Assembly (NCBI GenBank): GCA_000469685.2
Contig: LS997565.1
Location: forward strand, 42,678,666 to 42,742,665
Source of the DNA: Haemonchus contortus
Taxonomy: Eukaryota > Nematoda > Chromadorea > Rhabditida > Trichostrongylidae
Length of the DNA stretch: 64,000 nucleotides
Direction of reading: 5' to 3'
This document shows, piece after piece, positions 43,701 through 53,514 of the stretch (within the stretch, counting starts at the first letter, position 1; the number at the start of each line of letters is the position of its first letter). Made by a program: the position numbers and the translations under genes. Below the pieces are notes generated by a model. That model was not told the origin of the DNA. It did no database searches and was given only the letters and a program-made list of their open reading frames with translations.

Positions 43701-46558
43701 TTAAATATTATTCTCTCTGAGCGAACAAGGAACATTTTTCAGCAGCTCCTTAATCGGGAGACGTTGTACGCTCTATATTTCCATTCATGTTGCTATTGGA
43801 TTAGTTTTTGCTTTGAGTATGGAGACATGGATATTTTCCAGTCGTACATCAGAAATGTAGGTTTGAAGTGGAAAAAAGCTGAATAATCATTATATCAACT
43901 GATTGATCTTTTCACAAACATCGCGAAACCCTGAAATATAATTCTGAATTATAGCTAGTCAAGGACGAAACGCTTAGCTTCGTGTGACATTCGAGTCCAT
44001 ACTTGTGCTGTCTGCGCTTGTTGTCTCTCAATGGATGCCTTCAGACTTCGGCGATTCTACCAGCGTGCGCGCCGGCACACCGGTGGAATAGCTGGTAGAA
44101 TCGTGCCTGTGAGCAAGCGAGCGTGTTGAGACGGCGGCTCTAGCCAACACTGTAACAGCACTGGAGGTTCCGATTGGCACTGCAAATCGAGGATGACTAG
44201 TCCTTATGCATTTTGAGTGTCGCCCGTAAGGGATGCGCGATTTTACCAGCGATTCCACCGGCGTGCCGGCGCGCACGCTAGTAGAATCGTCGAAGTCTGA
44301 AAGCGGCCAATCCGCTTGGACGTTTCTCTACGCCAACTTATTTCACCAGTGATCCTTCATTCACGGTGAATGTGACAAGTAGCACGAAGAATCCTAGGAA
44401 TACACATTTGATCAGATCACACAATCAAAAAACCTACCACTACTCCATTATTGGCTCACTGGTGTCAGTTTTCTTTTTAAGGGTGAAAACTTTGCATTAG
44501 GCGGCAACTTTATGTTATAGGTTGAGCGCATGAAACATTCTTACATACATAATCCTTACCATATCGGCCGCGTCTGTCTGTTACAAATTTGGTGTTACCC
44601 GAAGAGGCACCCAGAGATCTCGGGTCAAGTTCGAGATGCATCGAGCATAGGACAACATCAACAGAACACGTGTAGTCTAAGGGGAACTCTGCCAATAGAG
44701 GCCTGGACACGCATCGAAGTAAGCGATGCCGAGGACAAGACATTCTAACTTGGTTTCATAACAACATTCTAACGAAGGGGAAGAATGGCTGACGGTCAGG
44801 AATGGGCCATCAAGTGAAATGAAGACCATCCAGCAGGTGGGCGAAACGTTCTCACGCTCGTCGGTACATTCTGAATATGTTCATTGCTAGATTCGACGAA
44901 ACCTGATAGCCAGAAAAGAAACTGAAGGAAAGAGCAAAGACTAGTACGTGATGAGCATGCGTAGATCTAATGTTTTTGAGCAGAAAAAAAACAGCTAGAG
45001 GCTATTGAAGAATGGGGTCAAGTCTACGAAATGAGAAGTGTGTGCACGGTGGTGACAGGAGATTTTCATCCACATTTTTTTCAAAAACATTATGTAATTC
45101 GAAAGAACTGGTTAGAGGCTTTGGAAGGCAAGCTGATCAAGCCTACACAGGGGGCAGGGCTAAGTCAAGAAGTTGCCTGGTCAAAGTAATCCAACACGAG
45201 ATCCAGCACTGGTAGAGGTAAAGTCTACTTTGTTGTGGATGGTGTAACCTGCACCGAAGAGCGTGAAACTAGGCCGAAACAGCTTCCAAACGCCATGAAA
45301 ATCACCAGACGTGAGCACAAGGTCAAACAACGAACGGAAGAAGAACTGCGAAGTGCGGAGGCCCTAAAAGATTCCACCACAGCCTGTAGGCCCAATCCTA
45401 AAGGGGTAAAGTTCAGATTGAAAAATTCACGACTATGTTTTATCCGTTTTTCGTTGTGATGCACGGCTTAGCGGGAGTAGCCTGAATGGTGCACCTATAA
45501 CCTATCACGGTCCAGTAAAGAAGTCGAGAAACAAGACAAACCTGATGATCCCATTGTTAAAAACGAAGATGTCTCCGATTAGAGTAAGTTTTCGAGCAGT
45601 AACATGATTTTGCAGATATGTGGTATGTATGATAATGGCACCAATTTGTGATATGATTCAAACCGTCTTCAACGGTGTTATGGCTGCAATTAATATTCTT
45701 ATACTTGCCTGCTATTCAGTGCTAATATTTTCGTTAAGAAAAGCGCAATTGAGTAAGTTTTTAGACTGAATTCTATGCAAATTCCATTCACAAGCTGTTT
45801 AAAAAAGTAGTTTTGTTGAGTTCGGGACTACAGAGAAGGTTGAAAGTGTAGCTCTTCGTATTAATTGGTATGGAAGATCTACAGTTTTCCAACTGTTTTC
45901 CTATTTCAGTTTAATCGTGCACAAGTTTAAGGTCAAGAGCATTCGAAGCAAATCCATCGTTCGCTCGTGGTCATAAGCTTAACAACAGTATTCGGCTGGT
46001 TTAGCCCCATGATGTTTGGTGTGGACGACCATGTATTCAGCCTAGATATTGAAAAAGGGCGAAAATTGCATGTCGACCAATTTGCTGGGTTTTTCATAAA
46101 CTTTGCATGTGCGACAAATTTTTTCGTGTATTACTCTATCAGGTTGGCCTTTCCTATTCACTGTTTAAGATTTGAACTTGTTAACTACTTTCACACATTT
46201 GGCTCTTTTAAAAATCTCCATTCATACAAAGCATAAAAAGGCGAAGAATCATATAGGCATAGCGTTCTGGTAATTACATAAATGCTGTCTATAAAAGCGA
46301 TACCGTACCAAAGCAATAATGTCTTGACGTGAATAATAGCAATGGTGAAATAGTATTACAGACGTTTTTCAATAAAGATTCCCTCCAACCACATTTGTGA
46401 GCTAACGTGAATGATTTAGCTACCCATACATGGTAAATTTCAGTACAATGTATCGCCGTGCATTCGACGAATATCTCTTTATTGGATCCTTCAAAAAAGT
46501 GCTGGATTTCGAACGCTATTCTACCAGCCACGCATGGGCTTCAACTCGTCGAGTCTGA
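34738..46558 (+). CDS. srsx-like chemoreceptor GPCR, gene F (304 aa, 7 exons)
   Basis: Intact receptor spread over 11.8 kb. Exons: 34738-34844, 34942-35040, 43499-43630, 43743-43856, 45616-45752, 45932-46142 and 46444-46558 (TGA). All introns are GT-AG and the joined frame is open. TM1 has FIGNSAIVYVTVRS, exon 3 CVYWQMLPTVGM with Asp-Arg-Leu, exon 4 SMETWIF, exon 5 ACYSVLIFSLRK, exon 6 ISLTTVFGW and NFFVYYSI. Exon 6 is 9 nt longer than in the other genes, adding three residues (near EKGRKL) in the loop between TM6 and TM7. Intron 2 is 8458 bp and holds a LINE, an inverted repeat and a Penelope element, all without damage to the flanking splice sites. Exon 7 matches gene C closely. Possible AATAAA at 46932-46937. 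Confidence 0.88.
35560..35770 (+). repeat. 19-bp minisatellite, about 11 units
   Basis: Unit CGTCATTCCCGCCTGAGGT repeated about 11 times in perfect register. Variants are limited to C to G at one site in units 2 and 3 and A to G in unit 10. It abuts the LINE, ending 46 bp before the ORF1 start, so it may be the element's 5' UTR repeat. Confidence 0.95.
35817..36554 (+). CDS. LINE ORF1 protein (245 aa)
   Basis: Putative RNA-binding ORF1 protein of the LINE. Residues about 15-60 (ILERWDEYFQRFDRFFDVF, then LSKLNSLEHKM) have the heptad-like pattern of a coiled coil for self-association. Residues about 140-225 hold a basic region, TLCRYPKNKP, then RIIKITLGNQGLRDRLLEHM and LEYDRSLRKKAGKLNQEEGK, typical of ORF1 proteins of nematode LINEs. 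The ATG at 35817 is the first after the minisatellite, which supports the start. It ends 71 bp before the ORF2 frame opens. Confidence 0.75.
   Translation: MPPKKVSAEAAPMWLNPILERWDEYFQRFDRFFDVFLKIQETQNVILSKLNSLEHKMNVDVGADNSRSALYSTLVKFKSDAKIVDEKACRITWVGIGEQASETATRTFDKEAIKEVIESSGDDELIREFNSGKITLCRYPKNKPSAGNHKPRIIKITLGNQGLRDRLLEHMRAGRLSLTRDFVHSYARTDYTREELEYDRSLRKKAGKLNQEEGKLAYVVRDLCIHHKLKTPVTSLARIEVAAPR
36626..38182 (+). CDS. LINE ORF2, endonuclease and start of reverse transcriptase
   Basis: The frame opens after TAG 36623-36625 and runs to TAA 38180-38182. It starts the endonuclease with LLLNARSIVNKIADL (from about 36721), then AVFITESWC, MGDFNFPLIDW (about 37135) and SDHKCVRF (about 37352), the conserved apurinic-like endonuclease motifs. 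The linker is followed by SPDQIPYIFLKNAA and LFNRILLHGDVPKLWK, the start of the RT domain. The first ATG in frame (36863) lies about 45 codons inside the endonuclease domain, so ORF2 must start at a non-AUG codon, by reinitiation, or by another route. The frame breaks at an A7 run (38168-38174). Confidence 0.8.
   Translation, partial: EIGSSNRRIGSSEIGKTPRANYGPNHNEHGGFLLLNARSIVNKIADLNFLLQERPSAVFITESWCKPHSIHDAVLSGDSMYVVYRCDREGCRPGGGVLAIVHKDLPLNFLVKKDFSELIQVLVFELKSGALRIAALLAYRSPSCTSSIFAEFVSFLYGFLSEWDGHILLMGDFNFPLIDWENMTLRGNISSPSSQSFIRFSKSFNLEQLVKSATHGLNILDILLASEPEIIKNLDVLPPFSTSDHKCVRFNISITPPVSVGLTEPYKCFTKGNYKAIISALTHIDWIHLNNTAADSDSFYTKFLDICHQLIAQHVPIKLHKRRTVKYPKRVYNLMAKIKRLNSALSAPNSRSFAVARKLKRALLRHQVIEEMKLAWLKSTKIFFNYCRKKLKLVDSIPNIVSSEGVSIGDDFFKANLFANYFQSVYREPRESNATLPPLTSDSLDWVDVSSDTVYSVLRRLPSRVSTSPDQIPYIFLKNAALGLAAPLTILFNRILLHGDVPKLWKVGLVKPVFKKRL
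38175..39479 (+). CDS. LINE ORF2, reverse transcriptase part (shifted frame)
   Basis: Continues the RT domain after the A7 run in the next frame: DVANYRPICLTSSISKVMER (RT block 1), HGFCKNRST, VDYAKAFDS (catalytic Asp region, about 38408-38434), GVPQGTCIGPLMFIMYVNDL and LYADD (Tyr-Ala-Asp-Asp at 38675-38686), then the thumb and a C-terminal part ending LWNKLATDYFR and LLKQSE. All RT catalytic residues are present. No RNase H motif follows. One inserted or miscalled A separates it from the upstream half. Confidence 0.85.
   Translation, partial: GCKSDVANYRPICLTSSISKVMERLICKRISDFLIENKLLHDDQHGFCKNRSTLSALLSTIPWWHREVDKGNFVSVCYVDYAKAFDSISIPLLIRKLEAYGIKGCLLRFLKSFLSGRVQSVLINQSRSHYYPTPSGVPQGTCIGPLMFIMYVNDLIDSIPPGAFCSLYADDSKIFTFNDCDKLQAAIDCVERWSNKWDLKISIQKTAIMGIGKNHPDFTFSMCGTQLTRIKLVRDLGIVYSDSLDFESFIYDIADRARARSNFILRSFKVRDPSFLFRLFNLYVRPIVEYCSPIWSPYKQSLIDALENVQKSFTYRCFLRKGMTSLTYQERLKLLGAESLEFRRKLIDFGLMYKLITDEIDLNLDDIFQMSTTLGQSRGHPYRVRPYRANTRSFEGAFPVRVAQLWNKLATDYFRWRKSSLFQIHLSKLLKQSE
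40618..41697. repeat. Long inverted repeat 2 (arms about 315 bp)
   Basis: Left arm 40618-40930 and right arm 41383-41697 are inverted copies, about nine in ten bases matching by eye, around a 450-bp loop. Each arm carries TCCCCGTGGCG(T/C)AGTG, with TGGCGCAGTGG in the right arm matching the polymerase III A-box consensus TRGCNNAGYGG, followed by AGGTGAGCGGTG. This suggests a pair of tRNA-derived repeats inserted in opposite orientation, or a foldback element. It lies between the LINE and the Penelope fragment in intron 2 of gene F. Confidence 0.8.
41738..43085 (+). mobile_element. Penelope-like retroelement, 5'-truncated
   Basis: The RT part begins at MGQRLTPVLA (41754) and continues to YIDD (41848-41859), then VVCSAVREGDC and the GIY-YIG endonuclease (VYKITWRDWGDEYTGKTARP, 42479-42540, then AKEHIDCTRR) to TAG at about 42720. 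GIY-YIG fused downstream of a Penelope-type RT is diagnostic of these elements. Frameshifts near 41960 and 42235 inactivate it. Downstream CTGAAGAAGGCGACTTCGCC (42988-43007) followed by AAAACGTC resembles a hammerhead ribozyme core. Confidence 0.8.
43446..43470. repeat. TA microsatellite
   Basis: (TA)n tract at 43449-43469, immediately upstream of the gene F exon 3 acceptor region. Confidence 0.8.
44037..44303. mobile_element. Nested-hairpin MITE-like element (intron 4 of gene F)
   Basis: Inverted arms of about 68 bp at 44037-44105 and 44235-44303 (TTTCAGACTTCGACGATTCT or close variant at each outer end). Each arm is itself a hairpin: CGATTCTACCAGC at 44052-44064 pairs with GCTGGTAGAATCG at 44091-44103, and CGATTTTACCAGC at 44238-44250 pairs with GCTAGTAGAATCG. 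The arms are GC-rich (GTGCGCGCCGGCA). No transposase and no certain target duplication. Confidence 0.75.
44304..45615. other. Remainder of gene F intron 4, no gene recognised
   Basis: Open frames of 65-80 codons (around 44530-44748 and 45012-45459) have no recognisable domain. Base composition is more even than the flanks, so old repeat insertions are likely. Confidence 0.4.
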
Positions 46559-47339
46559 AGCATTCTAGCAGAGCACCGTCTGCACTACCGTTATCTTCAT
46601 TTGGAACTCTGAAGATGTTTTCAAACTTGTTCTGGGCATCGAGAAGAATCTTGAAGGGAGGCAATCGTGACGTGAAATACTGTGTGAAGTAGTCGTTTAT
46701 AACAGAAGCTCACCAGGCGATCTCTTGCGGTCTACTCCTCCGTCATTATTCTCTTATTTTCAATACTCCAAAGTATCTTCTTGTATAGTTTGACGAGCTG
46801 AGTTCATCGACACCTTCAGCTTATGGGATACTTCATTCAAAACAGGATTATGGAGTAAACAAAAAAGAGAAAATGACGTGAGCTCGCCGTCCTCACGTTT
46901 TCACGATACTGTATATGTATTGATGAGAGTGAATAAAATCTTCTAGAAATTTGCCTCCAGTTGTGCATTATTTTGCATCGTTGAAATGAGAAACTCAGCT
47001 GATTGTTTGATGCTGCTAAATATTGAGATGGGTGATGCAGAAATACAGGCGCTTCGAAGAGATTCATTCTTGTCGGTGTGGGACCCATCTGTGCATGGGA
47101 TCACTTCTGACTTGTCATTAAAAAAGCTATACTAACGTAACCTCCGTTGTGTTATACATCACCAGTTTAATTATTAGTTACAAATAAATAATTAAGGGGA
47201 CGGGGATGCTCTACTGAAAAGTGGCGCACTACCAAACACTCAAAAACACCAGGCGGCTACGCACGCTATCGCGTGCGCTAGGGGCTCTAACCATGAGAGA
47301 CCGAGCCACATGAGCTCATTTTCATTATAGACCTTTATC

Positions 47340-47480
47340 GGATTAATGAGTTTCCGCTCAAACCCCGCCGCTATGCGCGTAGTCTGGTCCTGCTACCCAC
47401 CAAAAGTGCTCCCATCTTGTCGCCTACCAAGTTTGGACTTTCTGGTCCGCGGGGACAGGAGTTATGAATTTCCGCTCGAA
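47340..47480. repeat. Dispersed repeat
   Basis: Contains AAGTTTGGACTTTCTGG and GACAGGAGTTATGAATTTCC, matching repeat segments in intron 4 of gene B (12255-12310 and 12600-12650). Nothing else is seen from 46938 to 47340. Confidence 0.45.
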
Positions 47481-47519
47481 CCCGGCCCCTCTGGGCGGAG
47501 TCTGGTCAAAAACATAGGA

Positions 47520-47740
47520 TCGATTTCCGGATCGATATCCGTCTAGACCACCCAGGCCTTTCATCCCTCTGGAGTTGGTTAATTGGTACCAGATCCGTCT
47601 GGGGAGTTGTAAAAAGCATAGGTTGGCCATTGCATAGGCAACACACGCATTCAGTCCGCCTATACGATTCTGAATGGAAGTCCTGTGCTGGAGTGCGTCT
47701 ATCAGATGCGATTGATGGACGCCTTTCCCCTTCAGTCCAA
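47520..47740 (+). repeat. tRNA-derived SINE, first family (body)
   Basis: CCGGATCGATATCCGTCTAG, then CATCCCTCTGGAG, TTGGTACCAGATC and GATTCTGAATGGAAG, in the same order as the copy at 57651-57930. The head with the polymerase III boxes is missing or replaced. Confidence 0.5.
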
Positions 47741-48803
47741 AAACTTTTTATCTTTTATTCATTATTTATTCACACAAGGGTGTGACAAACAAACCAAGAG
47801 CAAAAATTCTAAGACAGTGGTTTCAGTTCAACAAGTATAGACACAAGAGTAGATCGAATGGAAGGAAAGGAAGAGGGCTAAAAAGGAAAACACATCCTAG
47901 TAGAGGAAATGGGACAGCGGAGAAAAAAGGAGGAGAAGCGAGAAATGTACATTAAGAAGCACCACTGGAGCCCACACTGGGACCCTTCTTGCGTGTGCAG
48001 GAAAACTGGCTCCTCCTGTAAAAAGGAGGCTCCTCCACGAAATCCTTGCCCTTTGTATAAAGCGCCACAGTAATGGTGCTTGTTAACCTAGTAGTCCAGT
48101 GTCAGGACATTGCTTGGAACTGACTAGTACCTGAACGACCGGGTGAGGCCAGGTTTTCCGCTTCATGATGGGACCTCATATGCCTTTCTCGGGACATCTT
48201 CTTCCCGTAACTCGGGTAATATCGTGTCAAAGCCGCCATTCGAAATAGGACGATAAATTCATTCTCAACACTTGCTTTAGGATGGTTATATCAGAATTTC
48301 TTTTGAATTCTGCGGACTCTCCCCCAAAGTAACGAAGGTGTGTTTGGATGGATTTGCATTAATCTGTAGGAAAGAGCCATCATTTAGTGACGTTTATCAG
48401 AAGATTTTTTCTTCTACATTTTGTTTCATGAGACCGAAGACAACCCCTTTGGAGTTGGAGATCATCTGAACTTTACCTTAACCATCGACACAAATTCTGT
48501 CTGTCTAACTCTAACTTTAGGAGTCATGAAGGGAATGCATACGGTGAATTTACCTTCAGAAAAAGAATGGGAATAGTATCATGCAGCCAGATAAAGATCC
48601 ATTTTTACTAAAGCACCTTTTTAGAGACTGCGATGCTTCAATGTTCAATGCATTGTTCCTTTTGATATAAAATGCCCAACTGCTTGTTTTTCCGCGTTTA
48701 TGACTTCAAACGGTCACCACATCCTATAGTTCACTATAAAGCAACCCTTCAAATCGCGGCTCTCGCAGATATCGCCGACTTCCCTCCGTAGATAAACATT
48801 CTA
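47741..48803. other. Spacer, no gene recognised
   Basis: The AT-rich start (47750-47790, complement of AATAAATAATGAATAAAAG) could be the 3' tail of a minus-strand retroposon reaching to about 48250, but no coding sequence was recognised to support this. Confidence 0.35.
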
Positions 48804-50075
48804 CAGGGTGTCCCAAAATTATTTGCGCCAAAGTTCAGTAATTTTTAAGGTGGAAATAATCTGTCGAATTCACATTGCCTGTTATTAATTAGTTGCATAA
48901 AAAGGTTTCCTTGCAATATGCATGGTTACTGATACGGAACTCCCAATATCTTTCAGATGGAGGAGGCTCATTCAATGCCACTTGCAATCATTGACGCGCG
49001 AGAAGAGGAAGGGCGTTATGAAATTCTTTGGGATTTTTCTAATAACCGTATCGGAGGCTATTAAACGATATAGAAATGAAGATCGGACCAGAGACAAAGC
49101 AGGAAAGATAGAAAGGTAGAATGTTTCTGAAGATAGGACTATTAAAATGGTCCATATGCCAATCGGTTGGGATCCTGGGTGACCCATCAAAAGGAAGTCA
49201 ACGGGCACGGCTTATCCGAGTTATCGCGATGGAAGAATGTCATGCAGGAGCTTCACTGCCGTTCCTATCATATGCAGAAATTTGGCTTCAATTCCGATCT
49301 CAACAGATACTGCCGGGCCAAAAATGCAGAAAGTCGAAAGTGGTGACACGCAACCCTTCGTCGTTTTCTCTGGTCAAGAAATTTTTTTACGATAAAGCCA
49401 TTCCTCAACAACCAAAACGTTCGCGTTCCCGAAAGAAACATCCAGCGTGTAATATCTCTTAAAAAGGTTGTTATCAGAACAGTAAAATGATGTTTTTCGA
49501 GGAAGTCACTGGCAAGGGTAAGCCGCTCGTGGTTTCTTTGGTGCAGGCGTTAAAATTGACTAAGACCAGTACTCAAACGGCGTACTAATGGAAGTAAATA
49601 AAACATTGATCCAACTACAATTCCTGAAACATCTCATAGTCTTTCCAGCAGGACGCTACTCCAGCCCACAGAGCCAAGTTTGCTCGCGAGTGGTGCCGAC
49701 GACAGCTGCCCGACTCCATTGGTGAAGAGGAATGGTCATCCTATTTTCCAGAACTTGACTCACTTGAATCCCACGAATGGTCCCTGATTAGAAGAGGACC
49801 TGTCGAGTTTGCAGTCCCAGTTCGGAGTCCTAGAATGCAAAAGCTGGAGGACGGCTGGGAAGAAATGGAGAAGGATACCTGCGTGCCACATGCGATCAAG
49901 TCGAAAGCAAACTTTGACTTCTATTCGCGCTCACGGGGGATATTTTGAAATGCGACTTTAGCATGTTGTAGCACATAGTGTTAGCTAGGGTGCATAGAAA
50001 TTCCATCGTCTTTTGCACTTAAGAAGTTTCAAATATATTGCTATAAATCGGCGCAAATAATTTTGGGACACCCTG
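48804..50075 (+). mobile_element. Tc1/mariner-type transposon with perfect 26-bp ends
   Basis: Terminal inverted repeats (48804-48829 and 50050-50075) match at all 26 positions, starting CAGGGTGTCCCAAAATTATT, and are flanked by TA duplications at 48802-48803 and 50076-50077. The 1272-bp interior holds degraded + strand transposase: GFNSDLNRYCRAKNAESRKW, GKGKPLVVSLVQALKL near 49510-49560, ATPAHRAKFAREWCRRQLPD near 49650-49715, and EEWSSYFPELDSLE near 49727-49770 with the catalytic SPDLNP-type motif altered. Many stops and shifts show the protein is dead although the ends are intact. Confidence 0.85.
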
Positions 50076-50439
50076 TAGTAAACGCTGAAGAGTTTGCATG
50101 TCTAGATAGCGAGGCGTTGGCAAAATGATCGAAAATAATGAGTAATACACGAGATACCTCTCGAATTCGTACCAATACATCTTTGGGGCGATTGGAATAG
50201 GTGAGTATGAAGGGAAAACCTGATTTTTTGCACCTGCTGTCCTTTCACAGCCAATTATGAGTCGTTTTATAGGATCGATATGAGTAGGGAGATAGTAGGG
50301 GTGACGCTGATTCAAAGGTGAAACTGCCAACCGTATAATGCCCGTGGGTTACTGTTCTTCTTTCTCCTTCGATTTTTCTTACTAAGCTTTCAGGCTATTT
50401 TCTTCTCAGCTTCATTACCTCAGGCTTTGCCTCAAATTC

Positions 50440-50720
50440 TTAGGTTCAGGGTACTAGAAATAATTTTAGCAGAAATGTTACATATAAAATCTAACAAGTG
50501 TCTCGTGAGTCGCATCTCCTGTTGGCCAACGTTTCTTCTTCATGATCCGATAGATTTTAGCTGTGAAGCACGTAAGCATAATATCTGGTAAGCTTGATAC
50601 TATGTGCATTGTTTCCTATAGTCATAAATTTGAAATGTTTATGGCAGATTGGAGAGAAAATTATGTTTTTTAAGCAGATAAATTCTGTTTTCGTTGTTGA
50701 TTGTACATATGCCAAGTCAC
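50440..50720. repeat. Duplicated block upstream of pseudogene G
   Basis: Aligns with the 5' flank of gene A (about 2540-2700; shared GAAATGTTTAT, GAGAGAAAATTATGT). Supports common origin of A and G, whose exon 1 also share MSPxILSIP. The rest of 50076-51357 holds no recognised gene. Confidence 0.5.
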
Positions 50721-51357
50721 TGTTGTTATAGAATGCAAAATAATATAAAAGATACTTAGCATTAAACCTGGAAGAATTCTTCGAATCTCAAGTCCGGATC
50801 TATCTTGAGACGACTCGACTTTTGCACTTACCGAGATTATCAGAAGTCGTCAAAAGTACCTTTCGCACTTAAGAATTACAAAATCAGGAAGGACATGTTT
50901 CAGTCTCGTCGCGATTTCTGGTAAGCACGTAGTGTTCAACAGAATCGCTCGAAATCTAATAAACAAATATTCAACACACCACTTCTATTCCTTTTGATCT
51001 GCCTGAAAATTTATTTTCGATCATCTTTCAATCATTAGCTTCCAAGCATCAAAATCTCAAAGAATTTAGCGGAAGAATTACAGATGACTTGTTCTGGAAA
51101 ACTTGGCAAATCATTATTTTACATCAATCCCCTGTTTTCATTTTGAATAGAACCAGAGAACTTCTCACTTCATCGTCGCCTCATTGTTTCTGCGAAAACT
51201 GCAAGATTCAGACAACTGAAGCTTGCCAGCTTTTTCTCGCTAAACATCTGCCGTACTGAACGAATTTTCCTGACTTTTTAGAATGTACTCGAGAATCAAA
51301 CCTAATCTTTTCCAGCTTTATTCACAATGATAAGTTTCAATGGAGGTGTAAATACAG

Positions 51358-51500
51358 TTGGAAGCCTAATTGGAGGTCTCGATAGTGTAAGGGGTAAAGA
51401 GCACGGTGTCAGGAAAGCACAGATACAGGGTGAAGCCCCGTCCGAGACCGAAGTTTTGTATGCAAATCGCCAACTTTGTGAGGTCCACGCATAATCAGCT
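51358..51500 (+). repeat. tRNA-derived SINE-like repeat, second family, copy 2
   Basis: Shares GGAAAGCACA, GAAGTTTTG and AAATCGCCAACTTTGTGA with 12880-13030. GATAGTGTAAGGGG near the head could be a decayed A box. Confidence 0.45.
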
Positions 51501-52614
51501 GCAAGCATTATAGTCCTTTGATCTGAATATGTTCGGAATACGAGGGATTGCAAAAAGCAAGGAGCATCTGTATGATTTTTGTAAGTTACAGTAGGTTAGT
51601 TGATGTGTTTGAATAAATATCCCCCAAGAACTCGGTATAATTTGTGTTTACGCTAGGTTCCATATAATTATGATGTTCATCCTAGTGTTAGGTGTTCTTA
51701 CGCAAGACGTGGTGGATTTGTTGAATAATAGTCTGCAAAAGCATATCCTTAGAGGACTCTCTTCTTACGACTGTCAGAGTTTGAAGGGTTGGTGGACTCA
51801 CCCCGAAAGGCATCAACGAATCATTTCTTCACCTTTATTTCCTTTCTCAGACGTGATAATTGCCATTTTCTACTTTACCATCGCCTTGTTGTATTTGAGA
51901 TGAACAATCACAGCAACCAGTCGTTTCGCTAGCTGAAGCTCTAGTCTCCCACAAAACCTTCAGGCTGTGGATCCAGCAGAAACGTAATTACCCAAGAATG
52001 TCACCGAAAATTCTATCGATTCCTCATAAAGATTTTTTTTTGTTGTTCTACCCACTGTGAGTCTGATTGGAAATTCGACAATGGTGTAGGATACAGTGCG
52101 CTCAAGGTACATTTCCATCCAAATTTCTACTAATTCTCTTGATAAAGCTCTGAAGATTTTTGCGAAACCCATGCCACATACTTATTGGATTGGAATCTTT
52201 GGCTGAACTCGTACATATGCTTGGGTAGTATGTCATGGTTGTGTCCCATGATCTGTGAGTTTTCGGAATTGTTTATTATAAGTTTACTGTACCAAACTCT
52301 GAAGAAATTGTATAATTGAACATATATTTGGGTCCTTTCACACTTTGATATAAAAGAAGGCAAATCTGCAGGTCTTGATGAGAAATACCTTTGTAGACTC
52401 AGGCTCGATTCTCGAAGTTGTCCTGTACTTTACAGCTCGGTGGGAACCTACAAATTTGCACCTGACGAGTTACTGTCAACGTCCGCGGGCACTTTCAAAA
52501 TAAGACATATTATAAGTTGCGTAGATGGACCAACCGACTCTATTGTGAGTCAATTGTTGACCAATCCCCTCACACCTGTCCAATACGAGCCAATTCCTCG
52601 AATAACTGCGGAAC

Positions 52615-53454
52615 TTGCGCCTCGGTTCAAGTTGCGTAATAGAGTCATTTTACGTCAATTCGCTTCACACCAACGTCCAAAATGAACAATCCCTACAGGC
52701 GCTATCTGAAATGTTGGATAGGCATGGTAGGAGTATTGAGACTTTTGGGCTCGGTAAAGCGCGTATTACGACTCTCATTAAGGAATGTCTTGGTTGTAAC
52801 GTCTTCAAGTGGTCAGGTTCTTACTATTCTCAAATCAGAGGTGCCATGGGTCAACGATTAGCTCCCGTACTGGCGATCTGCTTCATGAGCAGAATTGAAG
52901 AACCAGTACTGGCACGCTCACCGTTGATGTACTGTAGGTACATAGATGACTGCTGCATTGTAACTTCAACACAGTCCGAAATGGACGAGTGTTTCCGTAT
53001 AATGAATGAGCAGTCACAGTACATCAGGCTCACACCAAAAGATGGTAGGCTCCCCTATTTAAACACTCAGATCAAAGTGTCTAGCGGGATCGTACACGTT
53101 AAGTGGTACCGGAAAAGAAGCTCGAAGAACGTCTTGATTCACGCCGCATCTGCGCATCCGTCTGCTGTCAAACGCGCTGTTATCAGGAATATATACAGGA
53201 GAGCTACGCGCATGTGCAGTGGTGTGACCGAACGCGAAGAATCAATACGATTAGCTTCAGCCATAGCTCGGTCGTATGGCTATACGGTAAAACATGGAAA
53301 CACTGGAAGATCCCACGTTGACAGGAGAAACACTTCGCGCCAACTCAAACTTCCTCTATGTTTAACGTTCATCTCTGGCAAGGTATCTGCTGCAATACAA
53401 CGGTGTATTGTTCGGTCACAATTGAGCGATGATGTTATTCTAGTTAACGCCTAA
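52615..53454 (+). CDS. Penelope-like reverse transcriptase fragment (open)
   Basis: Uninterrupted 279-codon frame containing the RT palm with MGQRLAPVLA and the Tyr-Ile-Asp-Asp catalytic box. The fingers are encoded in the frame just upstream, so this is a fragment rather than a full gene. Confidence 0.7.
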   Translation: MRLGSSCVIESFYVNSLHTNVQNEQSLQALSEMLDRHGRSIETFGLGKARITTLIKECLGCNVFKWSGSYYSQIRGAMGQRLAPVLAICFMSRIEEPVLARSPLMYCRYIDDCCIVTSTQSEMDECFRIMNEQSQYIRLTPKDGRLPYLNTQIKVSSGIVHVKWYRKRSSKNVLIHAASAHPSAVKRAVIRNIYRRATRMCSGVTEREESIRLASAIARSYGYTVKHGNTGRSHVDRRNTSRQLKLPLCLTFISGKVSAAIQRCIVRSQLSDDVILVNA

Positions 53455-53514
53455 TAACATCAAATGCCAACTTGTGCGGAGCAGACTCTATGACACGTAG
53501 CGCTTGACAGAGGG

